From: an uncultured Planktomarina sp.
Lineage (GTDB): Bacteria; Pseudomonadota; Alphaproteobacteria; Rhodobacterales; Rhodobacteraceae
Assembly: GCA_905181815.1 (NCBI GenBank)
Contig: CAJIZA010000001.1
Location: 496,001-560,000 of the forward strand
Direction of reading: 5' to 3'
DNA length: 64,000 nucleotides
The position numbers and the translations under genes were made by a program. Within the stretch, counting starts at the first letter, position 1. The number at the start of each line of letters is the position of its first letter. This document shows, one piece after another, positions 38,075-46,788 of this stretch. The notes beneath the pieces were generated by a model. It was not told the origin of the DNA, made no database searches, and saw only the letters and a program-made list of their open reading frames with translations.

Positions 38075-38380
38075 ATGGCAGATGTAATTGTAGTGTATTG
38101 GCGTGACATCCCGGCCCAAGTCATTGTCGGCAAGGGGCGCAAAGCGTCAAAAGTGCAATTGCCAGAGCGTTTTGAGCAGGCTATTGACCGCGCAGCCATG
38201 AAGGTCGGCGCCGAAGATACGGACGCCTATCTTGCCGATTGGCGCAAGGCCGAGCCCTATGTGGTTGATGGCGATCAGGCCGAAGTGGCTCAATCAGAAT
38301 CCGCCCGTCTAAACGCCGAATATAATCAAGAAAAAATCAAGCAACTCATTGCCAATGACGGCTGGGCCATCCAGGCCTAG
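38075..38380 (+). CDS. Virulence-factor domain protein (one-carbon operon)
   Basis: A 101-residue protein with the small virulence-factor domain (MADVIVVYWRDIPAQVIVG near the start, then RFEQAIDRAAMKVGAEDTDA and YLADWRKAEPY). The domain name is historical; in alphaproteobacteria it travels with methylene-THF reductase and methyl-THF methyltransferase genes, as here. A helix-rich C-terminus ends in GWAIQA. GAGGAATCATT precedes the ATG. TTGACA occurs at about 38024 and could be the -35 box of the operon. No membrane or signal segment. Its role in the one-carbon pathway has not been established to my knowledge. Confidence 0.85.
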   Translation: MADVIVVYWRDIPAQVIVGKGRKASKVQLPERFEQAIDRAAMKVGAEDTDAYLADWRKAEPYVVDGDQAEVAQSESARLNAEYNQEKIKQLIANDGWAIQA

Positions 38381-38421
38381 ACCCACCACCGAAGTTACCA
38401 GTTAAAAAGAAGGAGCGGCCC

Positions 38422-39348
38422 ATGGCCCTACTCAATTTTGGATCCAAAGACACCGGTGGTGAAGAGATCAACCCGGAGGTCGAAACCTTTTTGAAGGATT
38501 ACTCCGTTGAGGTGATGCCACGTACTGCGGAGAAAATTGAAGATTTCCGCGACCTTCTTCCCACAGCAACGCGCGTGTACATCGCGCACATTGAAGGTAC
38601 GCAGATTGAAGATATGGTGGCCACTGCCAAGCGCATCGCGGGCGAAGGTTTTACCGTCATGCCGCATTTCCCTGCAAGGATCATCAAAGATGAGGCCACA
38701 CTGCGCAATTGGATCGCCATGTATCAGGGCGAAGCTGGCGTTGATCAAGCCTTGTTACTCGCAGGCGGTGTGAGTCAGCCCCACGGAGATTACGACAGCT
38801 CCATGCAGTTGCTCGAAAGCGGTGCCTTTGGCGACGCGGGTTTCAAGCGTCTGCATGTGGCGGGGCATCCTGAAGGCAATAAGGATATTGATCCCGATGG
38901 CTCCATGACCAATGTCGAGGCAGCCCTGCGCTGGAAGCAGGCATTTTCAGATACATCCGACGCAGATATGGCCATTGCGACGCAGTTTTGTTTTGAAGCG
39001 GACCCCGTGATTGAATGGGCCAATGATCTGGCGGCCAATGGTATCACCCTGCCTATACACATCGGAGTGGCTGGCCCGGCAAAACTGCAAACCTTGATCA
39101 AATTTTCAATCGCCTGTGGTGTGGGCGCCTCCCTGCGGGTACTCCAACGGCGCGCCAAAGATCTTACCAAATTGCTTTTGCCCTTCACCCCGGATGAATT
39201 CTTGAGCGACCTTGCAGCCCATAAAGCCACAAATCCGGATTTTGGCATTTCGCATATACATTTTTTCCCACTTGGCGGGATTAAAACCAATTCCAAATGG
39301 GCCATCAAAAATGGTGGTACATCTGCCACTCCAGCTTCTCAATCCTAA
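38422..39348 (+). CDS. Methylenetetrahydrofolate reductase-like protein
   Basis: A 308-residue MetF-family TIM barrel, likely interconverting methylene-THF and methyl-THF. Barrel blocks include YSVEVMPRTAEKIEDF, GFTVMPHFPARII near residues 82-94, AGGHPEGN-type (here VAGHPEGNKDIDPDGS), and the FAD-site region ATQFCFEADPVIEW near 192-205. A conserved substrate aspartate region lies near TLPIHIGVAGPAKL. The sequence differs from the housekeeping MetF of E. coli and matches the Rhodobacteraceae copy found with corrinoid methyltransferase genes. AAGGAG precedes the ATG. It sits 41 bases after the virulence-factor protein and 12 bases before the methyltransferase. Likely oxidises methyl-THF from demethylation. 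Confidence 0.85.
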   Translation: MALLNFGSKDTGGEEINPEVETFLKDYSVEVMPRTAEKIEDFRDLLPTATRVYIAHIEGTQIEDMVATAKRIAGEGFTVMPHFPARIIKDEATLRNWIAMYQGEAGVDQALLLAGGVSQPHGDYDSSMQLLESGAFGDAGFKRLHVAGHPEGNKDIDPDGSMTNVEAALRWKQAFSDTSDADMAIATQFCFEADPVIEWANDLAANGITLPIHIGVAGPAKLQTLIKFSIACGVGASLRVLQRRAKDLTKLLLPFTPDEFLSDLAAHKATNPDFGISHIHFFPLGGIKTNSKWAIKNGGTSATPASQS

Positions 39349-39360
39349 GGATTTCCAAAT

Positions 39361-40425
39361 ATGACACGCACTGTTGTAGAGTCAAAAACCAAAACAGCTG
39401 TAATTGGCTTTGATAAGCCCTTCTGCGTGATTGGTGAGCGCATCAATCCAACAGGCCGCAAGATCTTAAACGCAGAGCTGGAAGCGGGAGATTATTCTCG
39501 TGTGGAAGCAGATGCCATTGCGCAAACGGCCGCCGGTGCCTCGATCTTAGACATCAACTCAGGTGCCGTATTTTCAAACAAAATGGCCGAAGATCCACGC
39601 TATGCGGATAATAATTTTGTCGAGCCAACTTTGATGCGCTCCTTGATTGAGCGGGTGCAAGCTGTGGTTGACACGCCCTTGTGCATCGACAGCTCTGTAC
39701 CAGGAGCTTTGGAAAATGGCCTGGCCGCCGCCGAAGGTCGCCCACTTCTTAACTCGGTGACAGGAGAAGAAGAGCGGATGGAAATGGTGCTGCCATTGGT
39801 GAAAAAATACAATGTGCCTGTGGTGGCCATTTCCAATGATGACACCGGCATCTCCGAGGACCCTGACGTGCGCTTTGCCGTCGCCAAAAAGATTGTTGAG
39901 CGCGCCGCAGATTTTGGCATTCCAGCCCATGATATCGTGGTTGACCCACTGGTGATGCCCGTTGGTGCGATGGGATCCGCTGGTTTGCAAGTCTTCACTC
40001 TGGTCAGGCGTTTACGTGAGGAATTGGGCGTGAACACCACCTGCGGTGCATCGAATATTTCCTTCGGCCTGCCCAATCGTCATGGCATCAACAATGCTTT
40101 CCTGCCTATGGCCATGGCCGCAGGCATGACCTCAGCAATCATGAACCCGGTCGCCTTGCCAGTCAATCAAACCAAGATTGCCGAAAAGAAAGCCGCGATT
40201 GCGGCTGCGGGCATCATCTTGCCCGAGGTTATGGACGATGAAACTTTCGTCACGCTCTTCGGCATGGGATCCATGTCAAGCAAACCGGGTAAAGAAATGG
40301 AAGCCATCCGAGCCGCCAATTTCTTGATGGATTGCGACCCAAGCGGCGGGGCTTGGATCAATTTCAATAAAATTCCCGGCAGTGATGCGGGTGGTCGCGG
40401 TGGCCGCAAGCGCCGCCGAGGCTAA
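39361..40425 (+). CDS. Methyltetrahydrofolate:corrinoid methyltransferase
   Basis: A 354-residue pterin-binding TIM-barrel enzyme that moves methyl groups between tetrahydrofolate and a corrinoid protein. The N-terminal VIGERINPTGRKILNAELE near residues 22-40 and ILDINSGAVFSN near 61-72 are hallmark pterin-site motifs; CIDSSVPGALENGL and ISNDDTGISEDPDVRF follow. The basic tail (GGRGGRKRRRG) is typical of Rhodobacteraceae copies. No corrinoid protein or trimethylamine/betaine methyltransferase lies next to it, though these are its usual neighbours. AAGGA precedes the ATG. Its transcript ends in a long hairpin that overlaps the convergent aldolase gene by coding sequence. Confidence 0.87.
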   Translation: MTRTVVESKTKTAVIGFDKPFCVIGERINPTGRKILNAELEAGDYSRVEADAIAQTAAGASILDINSGAVFSNKMAEDPRYADNNFVEPTLMRSLIERVQAVVDTPLCIDSSVPGALENGLAAAEGRPLLNSVTGEEERMEMVLPLVKKYNVPVVAISNDDTGISEDPDVRFAVAKKIVERAADFGIPAHDIVVDPLVMPVGAMGSAGLQVFTLVRRLREELGVNTTCGASNISFGLPNRHGINNAFLPMAMAAGMTSAIMNPVALPVNQTKIAEKKAAIAAAGIILPEVMDDETFVTLFGMGSMSSKPGKEMEAIRAANFLMDCDPSGGAWINFNKIPGSDAGGRGGRKRRRG

Positions 40426-41237
40426 GACTTCAACTTCCCTGCCCGACCTCTGGCCGGGCAGGGAGGTTGAAGCTGGCGCGCTTGGCCGACATTTTGCGCT
40501 AGCGCCGATTGCAAAGTCACTACATCAGCAGCGACCCCAAGAAAACACCCACCCTGTGCAATAAAGCGCTGCTGATCGTCTGGATCTAAACAAATCGTAC
40601 CGGCGCAGAGCCCCGCAGCTTTGATATCCTTCATGCCTTGCGCAATGACCTCTAACACCTCCGGATGGTTCAAATCACCCAAATGGCCCATATCCGCACT
40701 TAAATCTGCAGGGCCGATAAAGATGCAGTCAATGCCCGGCACTTTGGCAATTTGAGCAATATTGGCCATAGCGGCGCGCGTTTCGACCTGCACCATCACG
40801 CAAATCTGATCATTGGCGGTTTTGGCATAGTCCGGAATGGCATTGTAGCCACTGGCCCGCGCCAGCGCATAGCCCACCCCGCGCCGACCCTCTGGCGCAT
40901 ATTTACAGGCCTCCACTACTTGCTGCGCTTGCGCGGCGGTTTCCACCATAGGTACCAAAACGCTTTGCGCACCAATGTCCAAAACCTGTTTCAAAATCCA
41001 ATCTTCGCCCTGCGGCACACGCACCACAGCACTGGCCCCTTGCCCTGCCAATGCGCGCAGCTGCGCCGCCATCAAAGGCAGGTCATTCGGCCCATGTTCT
41101 CCGTCAATCAAACACCAATCATATCCAGCCGCTCCGGCCATCTCCGCCACCGCCGGACTGGACAAGCCCAGCCAAATGCCAATTTGCAACTCGTGGCGCG
41201 CTAGGGCAGCTTTCATTTTATTTTTGAGTGCGGGCAT
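40422..41237 (-). CDS. HpcH/HpaI aldolase family protein
   Basis: A 271-residue class II (metal-dependent) pyruvate aldolase of the HpcH/HpaI family, which splits 2-keto-4-hydroxy acids to pyruvate and an aldehyde. The barrel motifs are QIGIWLGLSSPAVAEM near residues 17-32, WCLIDGEHGPNDLP with the acidic metal ligand near 40-53, VPMVETAAQAQQVVEACKYA near 95-114, VQVETRAAMANIAQIA, and CIFIGPADLSADMGH near 165-179. Its last 17 codons lie in the hairpin that ends the opposite operon, giving an unusual proline- and basic-rich tail. AAGGAG precedes the ATG. Substrate is not determined; the sugar-acid operon at 49-52 kb could feed it. Confidence 0.88.
   Translation of the reverse strand: MPALKNKMKAALARHELQIGIWLGLSSPAVAEMAGAAGYDWCLIDGEHGPNDLPLMAAQLRALAGQGASAVVRVPQGEDWILKQVLDIGAQSVLVPMVETAAQAQQVVEACKYAPEGRRGVGYALARASGYNAIPDYAKTANDQICVMVQVETRAAMANIAQIAKVPGIDCIFIGPADLSADMGHLGDLNHPEVLEVIAQGMKDIKAAGLCAGTICLDPDDQQRFIAQGGCFLGVAADVVTLQSALAQNVGQARQLQPPCPARGRAGKLKS
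40428..40472 (+). terminator. Long hairpin shared by the methyltransferase 3' end and the aldolase C-terminus
   Basis: CTTCAACTTCCCTGCCCG (40428-40445) pairs with CGGGCAGGGAGGTTGAAG (40455-40472), with a single non-Watson-Crick position and a 9-base loop. No T-run. It begins three bases after the methyltransferase stop and lies inside the coding end of the opposite aldolase. Confidence 0.7.
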
Positions 41238-41433
41238 GATCTGCTCCTTTGATTACAGAGTTAAAATCATCTCTACGATTGCCGCGAAAAGCAAGCGCTG
41301 AGTTGTAGTACCGACAAATCCGGTTTCCCCCTGATATTGGCCCGCCTTGCCAACTATCAGGCCTAACGCCCTTGCACGAATTGTGCTAAGTAAAGTATGA
41401 AGCTGCCTGAGTGGTTTGAAAGTTGGAAAAAAC

Positions 41434-42393
41434 ATGGGACAGCACTATTTGGTCGCAGATGTGGGCGGCACCAATACCCGCGTAGCTCTGGCCAATGATG
41501 GAAAGCTGCAAACCCAAACAATTCACCGTTACCGCAACATAGATCAATCTGGCGTTGTCGGAATCTTGCAAAAATATCTTACTGAGCACGCCCCAGAGGC
41601 GCGCCTTGATGCCGTCTGTATTGACGTGGCCGGGCCTGTTGGCAATGACGAAGGTCAATTGACCAATCTCGATTGGACCGTCACGAGCGCTGAGCTCTGC
41701 GCCGCCACAGACGCAAAATTTGGCGCCATCCTTAACGATATGCAGGCCCAAGGCATGGCATTGTCGCATCTGCCCAGCACCGCCTTTAACAGCATCCTGA
41801 AAGGCACAGCCCAGAGTGGCAACCGCATGGTTGTCAATATTGGTACAGGTTTCAATTCGGCGGTGATCTTGGGCGAAGGGCCAAAACTCGCTGTGCCAGG
41901 CAGTGAAACGGGTCATGTCAATTTACCCGTGCCGAGCCCGCAGATCTATGAGCTGCATCAATTCCTAACCGAACGCTTTGGGTTCGCCTCGGCCGAAGAA
42001 GTTCTCTCTGGCCGCGGACTCGGGCATATTTATGGCTTTCTCGCAGCGCTTGACCCGCGCCAACCATTCCCGAGCTCCCATCATATTATGACCCAATTAC
42101 AAAGCGATCCTCATGCGCGCAAATCGATTGATATCATGCTGGAAGTTTTGGGCTGCGTCAGTGGCAACCTGGCACTGACACACCTGCCCTTTGGTGGTAT
42201 TTACCTCGTCGGCGGTATGGCACAAGTGTTGGCAGACTATTATCACGACAGCGCTTTTCACCGCGCCTTTGCGGCGAAGGGGCGTTTTGCTGAATTTATG
42301 GACCAATTCTCCGTACATTTGGTGCAAGACGATCACGCGCCCCTTATCGGATGCATCGCACATCTACAACATCACGGACATGACAAGCTCTGA
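41434..42393 (+). CDS. glk: Glucokinase
   Basis: A 319-residue ROK-independent glucokinase (E. coli Glk type) that phosphorylates glucose with ATP. The phosphate-binding start is YLVADVGGTNTRVALANDG near residues 4-22. CIDVAGPVGNDEGQLTNLDW near 69-88, NIGTGFNSAVILGEG and PGSETGHVNLPVPS follow, all typical. The ATG at 41434 has GGAAAAAAC directly upstream and is preferred to a TTG at 41416. It overlaps the next gene by 14 bases. An isolated sugar-entry kinase; Roseobacters often channel the product to the Entner-Doudoroff pathway (general knowledge, not seen here). Confidence 0.93.
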   Translation: MGQHYLVADVGGTNTRVALANDGKLQTQTIHRYRNIDQSGVVGILQKYLTEHAPEARLDAVCIDVAGPVGNDEGQLTNLDWTVTSAELCAATDAKFGAILNDMQAQGMALSHLPSTAFNSILKGTAQSGNRMVVNIGTGFNSAVILGEGPKLAVPGSETGHVNLPVPSPQIYELHQFLTERFGFASAEEVLSGRGLGHIYGFLAALDPRQPFPSSHHIMTQLQSDPHARKSIDIMLEVLGCVSGNLALTHLPFGGIYLVGGMAQVLADYYHDSAFHRAFAAKGRFAEFMDQFSVHLVQDDHAPLIGCIAHLQHHGHDKL

Positions 42394-43573
42394 CATTCTC
42401 CCGAACGCCCAAGTCCGCCAGCACTTCCTAGACCGTCATCAGCTGCGAAAACCACCGCTTGGCACGCGGCTTGATCAGACGCTTACGGGGCTTAATTTTG
42501 TGCAGGTCGACAGCATCAACAGCCTCGCACGGGCACATGATCTGATTCTTTGGTCCAGGCAACAAAGCTATCGCCCTCCCACATTGCGCAAAATGGTCGA
42601 CCACAGCCGCCAGGCTTTTGAAGCTTGGACACATGATGCCTCGATCTTGCCCATGGCGGCCTTTCCCCATTGGCGTCACAAATTCATCCGAGACGAAAAG
42701 CTGGTCCAAAAGCGATGGAAGGCTTGGCACCGTGGAGACTTTTTGGCACAGACCGAAAGCGTCCTAGACCAAATCGCCCGGCATGGACCTTTAGGATCGG
42801 GGGACGTCGGCGCCCAGGAACAGCGCGGAACCGGCGGCTGGTGGGATTGGCATCCCTCAAAAACCGCGCTCGAATATCTTTGGCGCACGGGCCACATCAC
42901 CGTCAGCCGGCGTGAGGGTTTCCGAAAGCTCTATGATCTTACAGAAAATGTCATCCCTAAAGATATTGGCAGCGCCCAACCGTCGTTTGACGAAAGCTTA
43001 GATTGGGCCTGCACAGGGGCATTGCGTGTGTTGGGCTTTGCCACCGCCAAAGAAATAAGCGACTTTTACGATTTTGTGACCGCCAGCGAAGCGCGGGCTT
43101 GGATCGCGCGTGGCCTTACATCAGGCGAGCTGCGCGAAATCAAAACCGAAGCGGCCAATGGCCAGCTGCGCGATCGGGTGATCTTCACGCAAGATTGGCC
43201 CAACCTACAAGAGCATTTGGCCGTCTCAAACCGTCTGCGCATTCTCAGCCCCTTTGATCCGGCCCTGCGCAACCGCGCACGCGCGGAGGAAATATTTGGC
43301 TTTTCCTATCGCATAGAGGTCTTCGTTCCGGCTGCACGGCGCCAATATGGCTATTATGTCTTCCCAATTATGGAAGGCAGCGCCCTTATCGCCCGCATAG
43401 AATTCAAGGCCAATAGAAAGAAAAATTTAATTGAAATTAAAGGTTTATGGCCCGAAGCGAAAGTGAATTTTAGCGCAGCGCGCATCGAAAGGCTTATCGC
43501 AGAGCTCAAACGCATCTGCCTTCTGGTTAAATGCCACGACATCTCTGGGATTGAGATCTTGCGGCGCATGTAA
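42380..43573 (+). CDS. AlkZ/YcaQ-like winged-helix DNA glycosylase family protein
   Basis: A 397-residue HTH_42-family protein. Biochemically studied members, AlkZ and YcaQ, unhook interstrand crosslinks or remove alkylated bases. Their catalytic motif is Gln-X-Gln or Gln-X-Asp. Here QVD is present in LNFVQVDSINSLARAHDLIL near residues 37-56, so the YcaQ-like form is suggested. Further typical blocks: EAWTHDASILPMAAFPHWRH near 80-99, LEYLWRTGHITVSRREGFRK near 173-192, RLRILSPFDPALRNRARAEE near 284-303. The C-terminal domain is complete. The ATG at 42380 overlaps glk by 14 bases. Activity is inferred from family only. Confidence 0.85.
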   Translation: MTSSDILPNAQVRQHFLDRHQLRKPPLGTRLDQTLTGLNFVQVDSINSLARAHDLILWSRQQSYRPPTLRKMVDHSRQAFEAWTHDASILPMAAFPHWRHKFIRDEKLVQKRWKAWHRGDFLAQTESVLDQIARHGPLGSGDVGAQEQRGTGGWWDWHPSKTALEYLWRTGHITVSRREGFRKLYDLTENVIPKDIGSAQPSFDESLDWACTGALRVLGFATAKEISDFYDFVTASEARAWIARGLTSGELREIKTEAANGQLRDRVIFTQDWPNLQEHLAVSNRLRILSPFDPALRNRARAEEIFGFSYRIEVFVPAARRQYGYYVFPIMEGSALIARIEFKANRKKNLIEIKGLWPEAKVNFSAARIERLIAELKRICLLVKCHDISGIEILRRM

Positions 43574-43587
43574 CGCAAGAATGGCGC

Positions 43588-46500
43588 TCAAATGTCCAGC
43601 TTGAGCGCCCCGCCCGCCTCGGCAGCTCGACTTTGGCAGAGGATGACCGTGTTTTCGCGCTGCGCCGACGAGAGCACAAAATCACGATGCTCAACCTCAC
43701 CGGACAGCAGCGTGCATTTGCACACGCCGCAAAGCCCATCGGCACATTTCACATCCACCGGTATCCCAGCCGCGATCAGCGCATCACTGGCCGATTGACT
43801 GGCCGTTACTGGAATTTTTTGCCCATTGGCCCGCTCGATCTCAAAGGGAAAGTTTTCCCATTCGGGCAACTCGGGCAGCGTAAAGAACTCCGCATGCAGC
43901 GCCGTCTCTGGATAACCAATAAAGCGGGCATGGTCTAAAATTGCGCTCATATAGGCACCTGGCCCGCAGACATACATGTGCGTTCCAGCCTCATAAGGCG
44001 GCACCGCTTGGGCAATATCGAGGCGCGTGCCCTGATCTGAGTAATGCCGGCTAACGCGATCGGCCCAAGCAAAATCGTCAAATGCCCTATCAAAGGCGGC
44101 CTTTGCCTTTTGACTGGCTGAATACATCAGCCGAAACGCCCCGCCCTGACGATGAAGCTCATGGGCAAATGCCAACATCGGCGTCACACCGATACCGCCG
44201 CCGAACAGCAAGGACAACTTGGCCGAAGCCTCCAATTCAAAGTGATTTATGGGTTTGGAGACAAAGACCCGCCGACCAGGCTCGAAAATGCGGTGCATCA
44301 ATTGCGAGCCTCCGCGCCCCTCGGGCTCCTGCAATACAGCAATTTCATAGCAGCTAAGATCGGCCGGATCGCCACACATGGAATATTGCCGTAAAAACTC
44401 AGGCGCGACAACAATGTCCAAATGCGCCCCCGCTGTCCACCGGGGTAATTCCGCGCCATCTACCGCCACAAGCCGGTATTTTTTAACGGCCCCCGGACAG
44501 TCTTCCACCTGAGCCACAGTCATTTGAATGACCGGCGATTCGTGATCATTTTGGTAAAGATGCAAATGATCCCGAGCGCCTGTGGCAGATTTCGCTTGAT
44601 AGACCTCTGCGGTGATCATGGCTTGATAGGCCTCAATTCCAGCCTCGCGGTCCATCGGCGCAGGATAGGGGTATGGGTGGGGAGCCAAGGGCGCAGGATA
44701 GACCGCCAAAGTTTGATCTTCGTATTTCAGATCCAGATTTTTTTGCAAAGAACGCGCATTGACTGGATGAGTTGTTGGGCGATACCCGCCCTCCTCGGTC
44801 AACTCCAGATCCCACCACCATTTTTTAACCGGATTGAGCGCGCCTCGTCCGGCCATATCATCCATTTTTGCCAAAACTGGTGCCATCTGCGGCACGGTCA
44901 TCGCCGCCCAGCGGAAGGGCGCTTCAGCGAAGAGCCCCTCCAAGTTCCATGGGCAGGTTTTCATGCAGCGTCCACACATAGCGCCGCCCGGGGTACTGAT
45001 GCGATAGCTGGCACATTTCTGACTGTCAGATTTCCAAATCTCATAGCCATTGAACATCAATTTCGGCCCAGCAGTAATCGCCCCGGATGGGCATTCGCGG
45101 GCGCATTTATTGCAGCTTTGGCAGAACCGCTGCAAACCAAAATCAATCGGCTTGTCATGGGCAAGTGGCAGGCTCGTGGTCACCACACCAGATTTCAACC
45201 GCGGACCCAGAAACGGGTTCAGGATTACTTCGCCAATTCGGCTCACCTCCCCCAGACCGGACAGCAAAAGCAGCGGCGGTTGCAGCACCTCACCATCCAT
45301 CACCGTATGCGCCTTGGCCGCATAGCCCAGGTTGCGAATATGTTGCGCCAAAATTCCGCCCAGAAGGGAGAACCTCAGATAGGCACGCATGGATTGCGCC
45401 ACAGAGATCCAATCATCGCCCGACGCACCTTCCATGGTTTCGAACCCTTGATCCACAATCATACTAATGGCTTGGTCATGGGGCGGGGCAATGGGTGCGC
45501 CCCGGGCGTCATGCGAATACCATGACCAGGCAGGGCAGCGCGACAGACCGGTGGCATCTATACCGAGAAAATAGCTGGCCCCTTTGATGTTATCGGCCGC
45601 CAGGTTAGGCGCAATCGGTTGGGCATGCGCCGCCGGCTCCCCGTCCTGCAAGAGCACAAATGCACCCAGCAGCCTGCGTTGCGCAGAGCTGGGCGCCGCC
45701 TTGCGCACGTAGTGACCAGCAGTCGCGCCCTTTTGCAGCGCCGGTCCCATATCGCCAAATTGCGCGCGAGCGAACATATCCGTGCGTTTGGGCACTCGGG
45801 CCACATTCGGCTCATCAATATAGGTGGTGGGGGTCTCAACGCGCTTGAGGGTTTCAAACGGATGGGCACCCTGCGCGTAGTCGCGCCGCGCATAGGGATC
45901 ATGGGAGCCACGGCTCGCGCCCCCATGGCGACCAAGACCCCAATCCAGCCCCATTCGGACGGATTTTGGCTGATCTGCGGCCAAAGGCAAATCCGGTGCC
46001 AGCGCCATATCCGTGGTGACAGCGGCCAAACCAAATCTTTGTTTCAACCAGGGATGGGTGATCTGGTCGCCCGCAACCTGTGCCAAACCGGCCTTGACCG
46101 CCAGGCGCGCCAAATCCACATCGCAGGTGGTGGCTGAATGCGCCCGAGCGCTATGCCCTAAAACTCTGATGTAATTCGCTAAAACAGTGGCAGTTTCGGC
46201 ACCCAGCAGTGCCGCACGTTCCGCCTGCGCGTCTTGAACCCAATCACAGCCGGTCTCGCCGCTTCGCGGATCGCGCCGATACGCCACCATAAAGACCAAC
46301 GCATATGCATGGTGATCCATCGGTTCTGGCTTGGCGGTCATGCTCTCTCGTAAATCCGCCATGATCATATCAATACCAGCGGCCAAAGTCTTGGTTTGGC
46401 GCGTTTGCAGCGCATGGGACAGGCGGTCGATTTGCGGGTTGCGCCGTGGCGCTTGGAGCCTGTCATCCGAGCGCAACGGCGCTATGCCGACCGTGGAAAT

Positions 46501-46788
46501 ATCATTAAAATAAGAGAAGGCTTTGAGATGGTTGGAGCGCTCTTGTGGGTCGTCGGGAATATCTGACGGCGCGGAATTTTGCGCACCATCACGCACCGCA
46601 TCCATCATAGCTTGAAACTCCGCCATAGCGGGCACCAAACTGTGACTGCCTGCGGGCCGCTCAAAGGATAGATCCGGCCATGGAGCCAGCCCCTCAAGAT
46701 CAGGCATCACCCGGCTGCGTTTTAGAATTTCCGTTGGATATCGTCCCATATGCACCGGTCGATTGCGATCAGAGAACAGCTTAGACAT
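43588..46788 (-). CDS. Self-sufficient reductive dehalogenase fused to a flavin/ferredoxin reductase
   Basis: A 1066-residue cytosolic fusion, matching the catabolic reductive dehalogenases BhbA and NpRdhA. Residues 1-690 form the B12-binding dehalogenase. It contains an internal repeat-like pair (LANYIRVLGHSARAHSATTC near 210 and LAQHIRNLGYAAKAHTVMDG near 480). Two [4Fe-4S] sets follow: CQSCNKCARECPSG near 555 and CGRCMKTCPWN near 600. No Tat signal is present, unlike respiratory RdhA. Residues about 745-975 resemble phthalate-dioxygenase-reductase (FGGGIGVTPMLAF; MYVCGPGAYM). The end is a plant-type [2Fe-2S] domain (CADGLCGVCKC near 1010). NAD(P)H would thus drive removal of halogen, probably from brominated or chlorinated phenolics (family inference). 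ATG at 46788 overlaps the XdhC gene. Confidence 0.9.
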   Translation of the reverse strand: MSKLFSDRNRPVHMGRYPTEILKRSRVMPDLEGLAPWPDLSFERPAGSHSLVPAMAEFQAMMDAVRDGAQNSAPSDIPDDPQERSNHLKAFSYFNDISTVGIAPLRSDDRLQAPRRNPQIDRLSHALQTRQTKTLAAGIDMIMADLRESMTAKPEPMDHHAYALVFMVAYRRDPRSGETGCDWVQDAQAERAALLGAETATVLANYIRVLGHSARAHSATTCDVDLARLAVKAGLAQVAGDQITHPWLKQRFGLAAVTTDMALAPDLPLAADQPKSVRMGLDWGLGRHGGASRGSHDPYARRDYAQGAHPFETLKRVETPTTYIDEPNVARVPKRTDMFARAQFGDMGPALQKGATAGHYVRKAAPSSAQRRLLGAFVLLQDGEPAAHAQPIAPNLAADNIKGASYFLGIDATGLSRCPAWSWYSHDARGAPIAPPHDQAISMIVDQGFETMEGASGDDWISVAQSMRAYLRFSLLGGILAQHIRNLGYAAKAHTVMDGEVLQPPLLLLSGLGEVSRIGEVILNPFLGPRLKSGVVTTSLPLAHDKPIDFGLQRFCQSCNKCARECPSGAITAGPKLMFNGYEIWKSDSQKCASYRISTPGGAMCGRCMKTCPWNLEGLFAEAPFRWAAMTVPQMAPVLAKMDDMAGRGALNPVKKWWWDLELTEEGGYRPTTHPVNARSLQKNLDLKYEDQTLAVYPAPLAPHPYPYPAPMDREAGIEAYQAMITAEVYQAKSATGARDHLHLYQNDHESPVIQMTVAQVEDCPGAVKKYRLVAVDGAELPRWTAGAHLDIVVAPEFLRQYSMCGDPADLSCYEIAVLQEPEGRGGSQLMHRIFEPGRRVFVSKPINHFELEASAKLSLLFGGGIGVTPMLAFAHELHRQGGAFRLMYSASQKAKAAFDRAFDDFAWADRVSRHYSDQGTRLDIAQAVPPYEAGTHMYVCGPGAYMSAILDHARFIGYPETALHAEFFTLPELPEWENFPFEIERANGQKIPVTASQSASDALIAAGIPVDVKCADGLCGVCKCTLLSGEVEHRDFVLSSAQRENTVILCQSRAAEAGGALKLDI

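Noticed and set aside
44524-45525. 333-codon open frame on the plus strand inside the reductive dehalogenase
   Set aside because: It is antisense to a gene with clear domains and has the odd His/Arg/Gln-rich composition of a mirrored frame.
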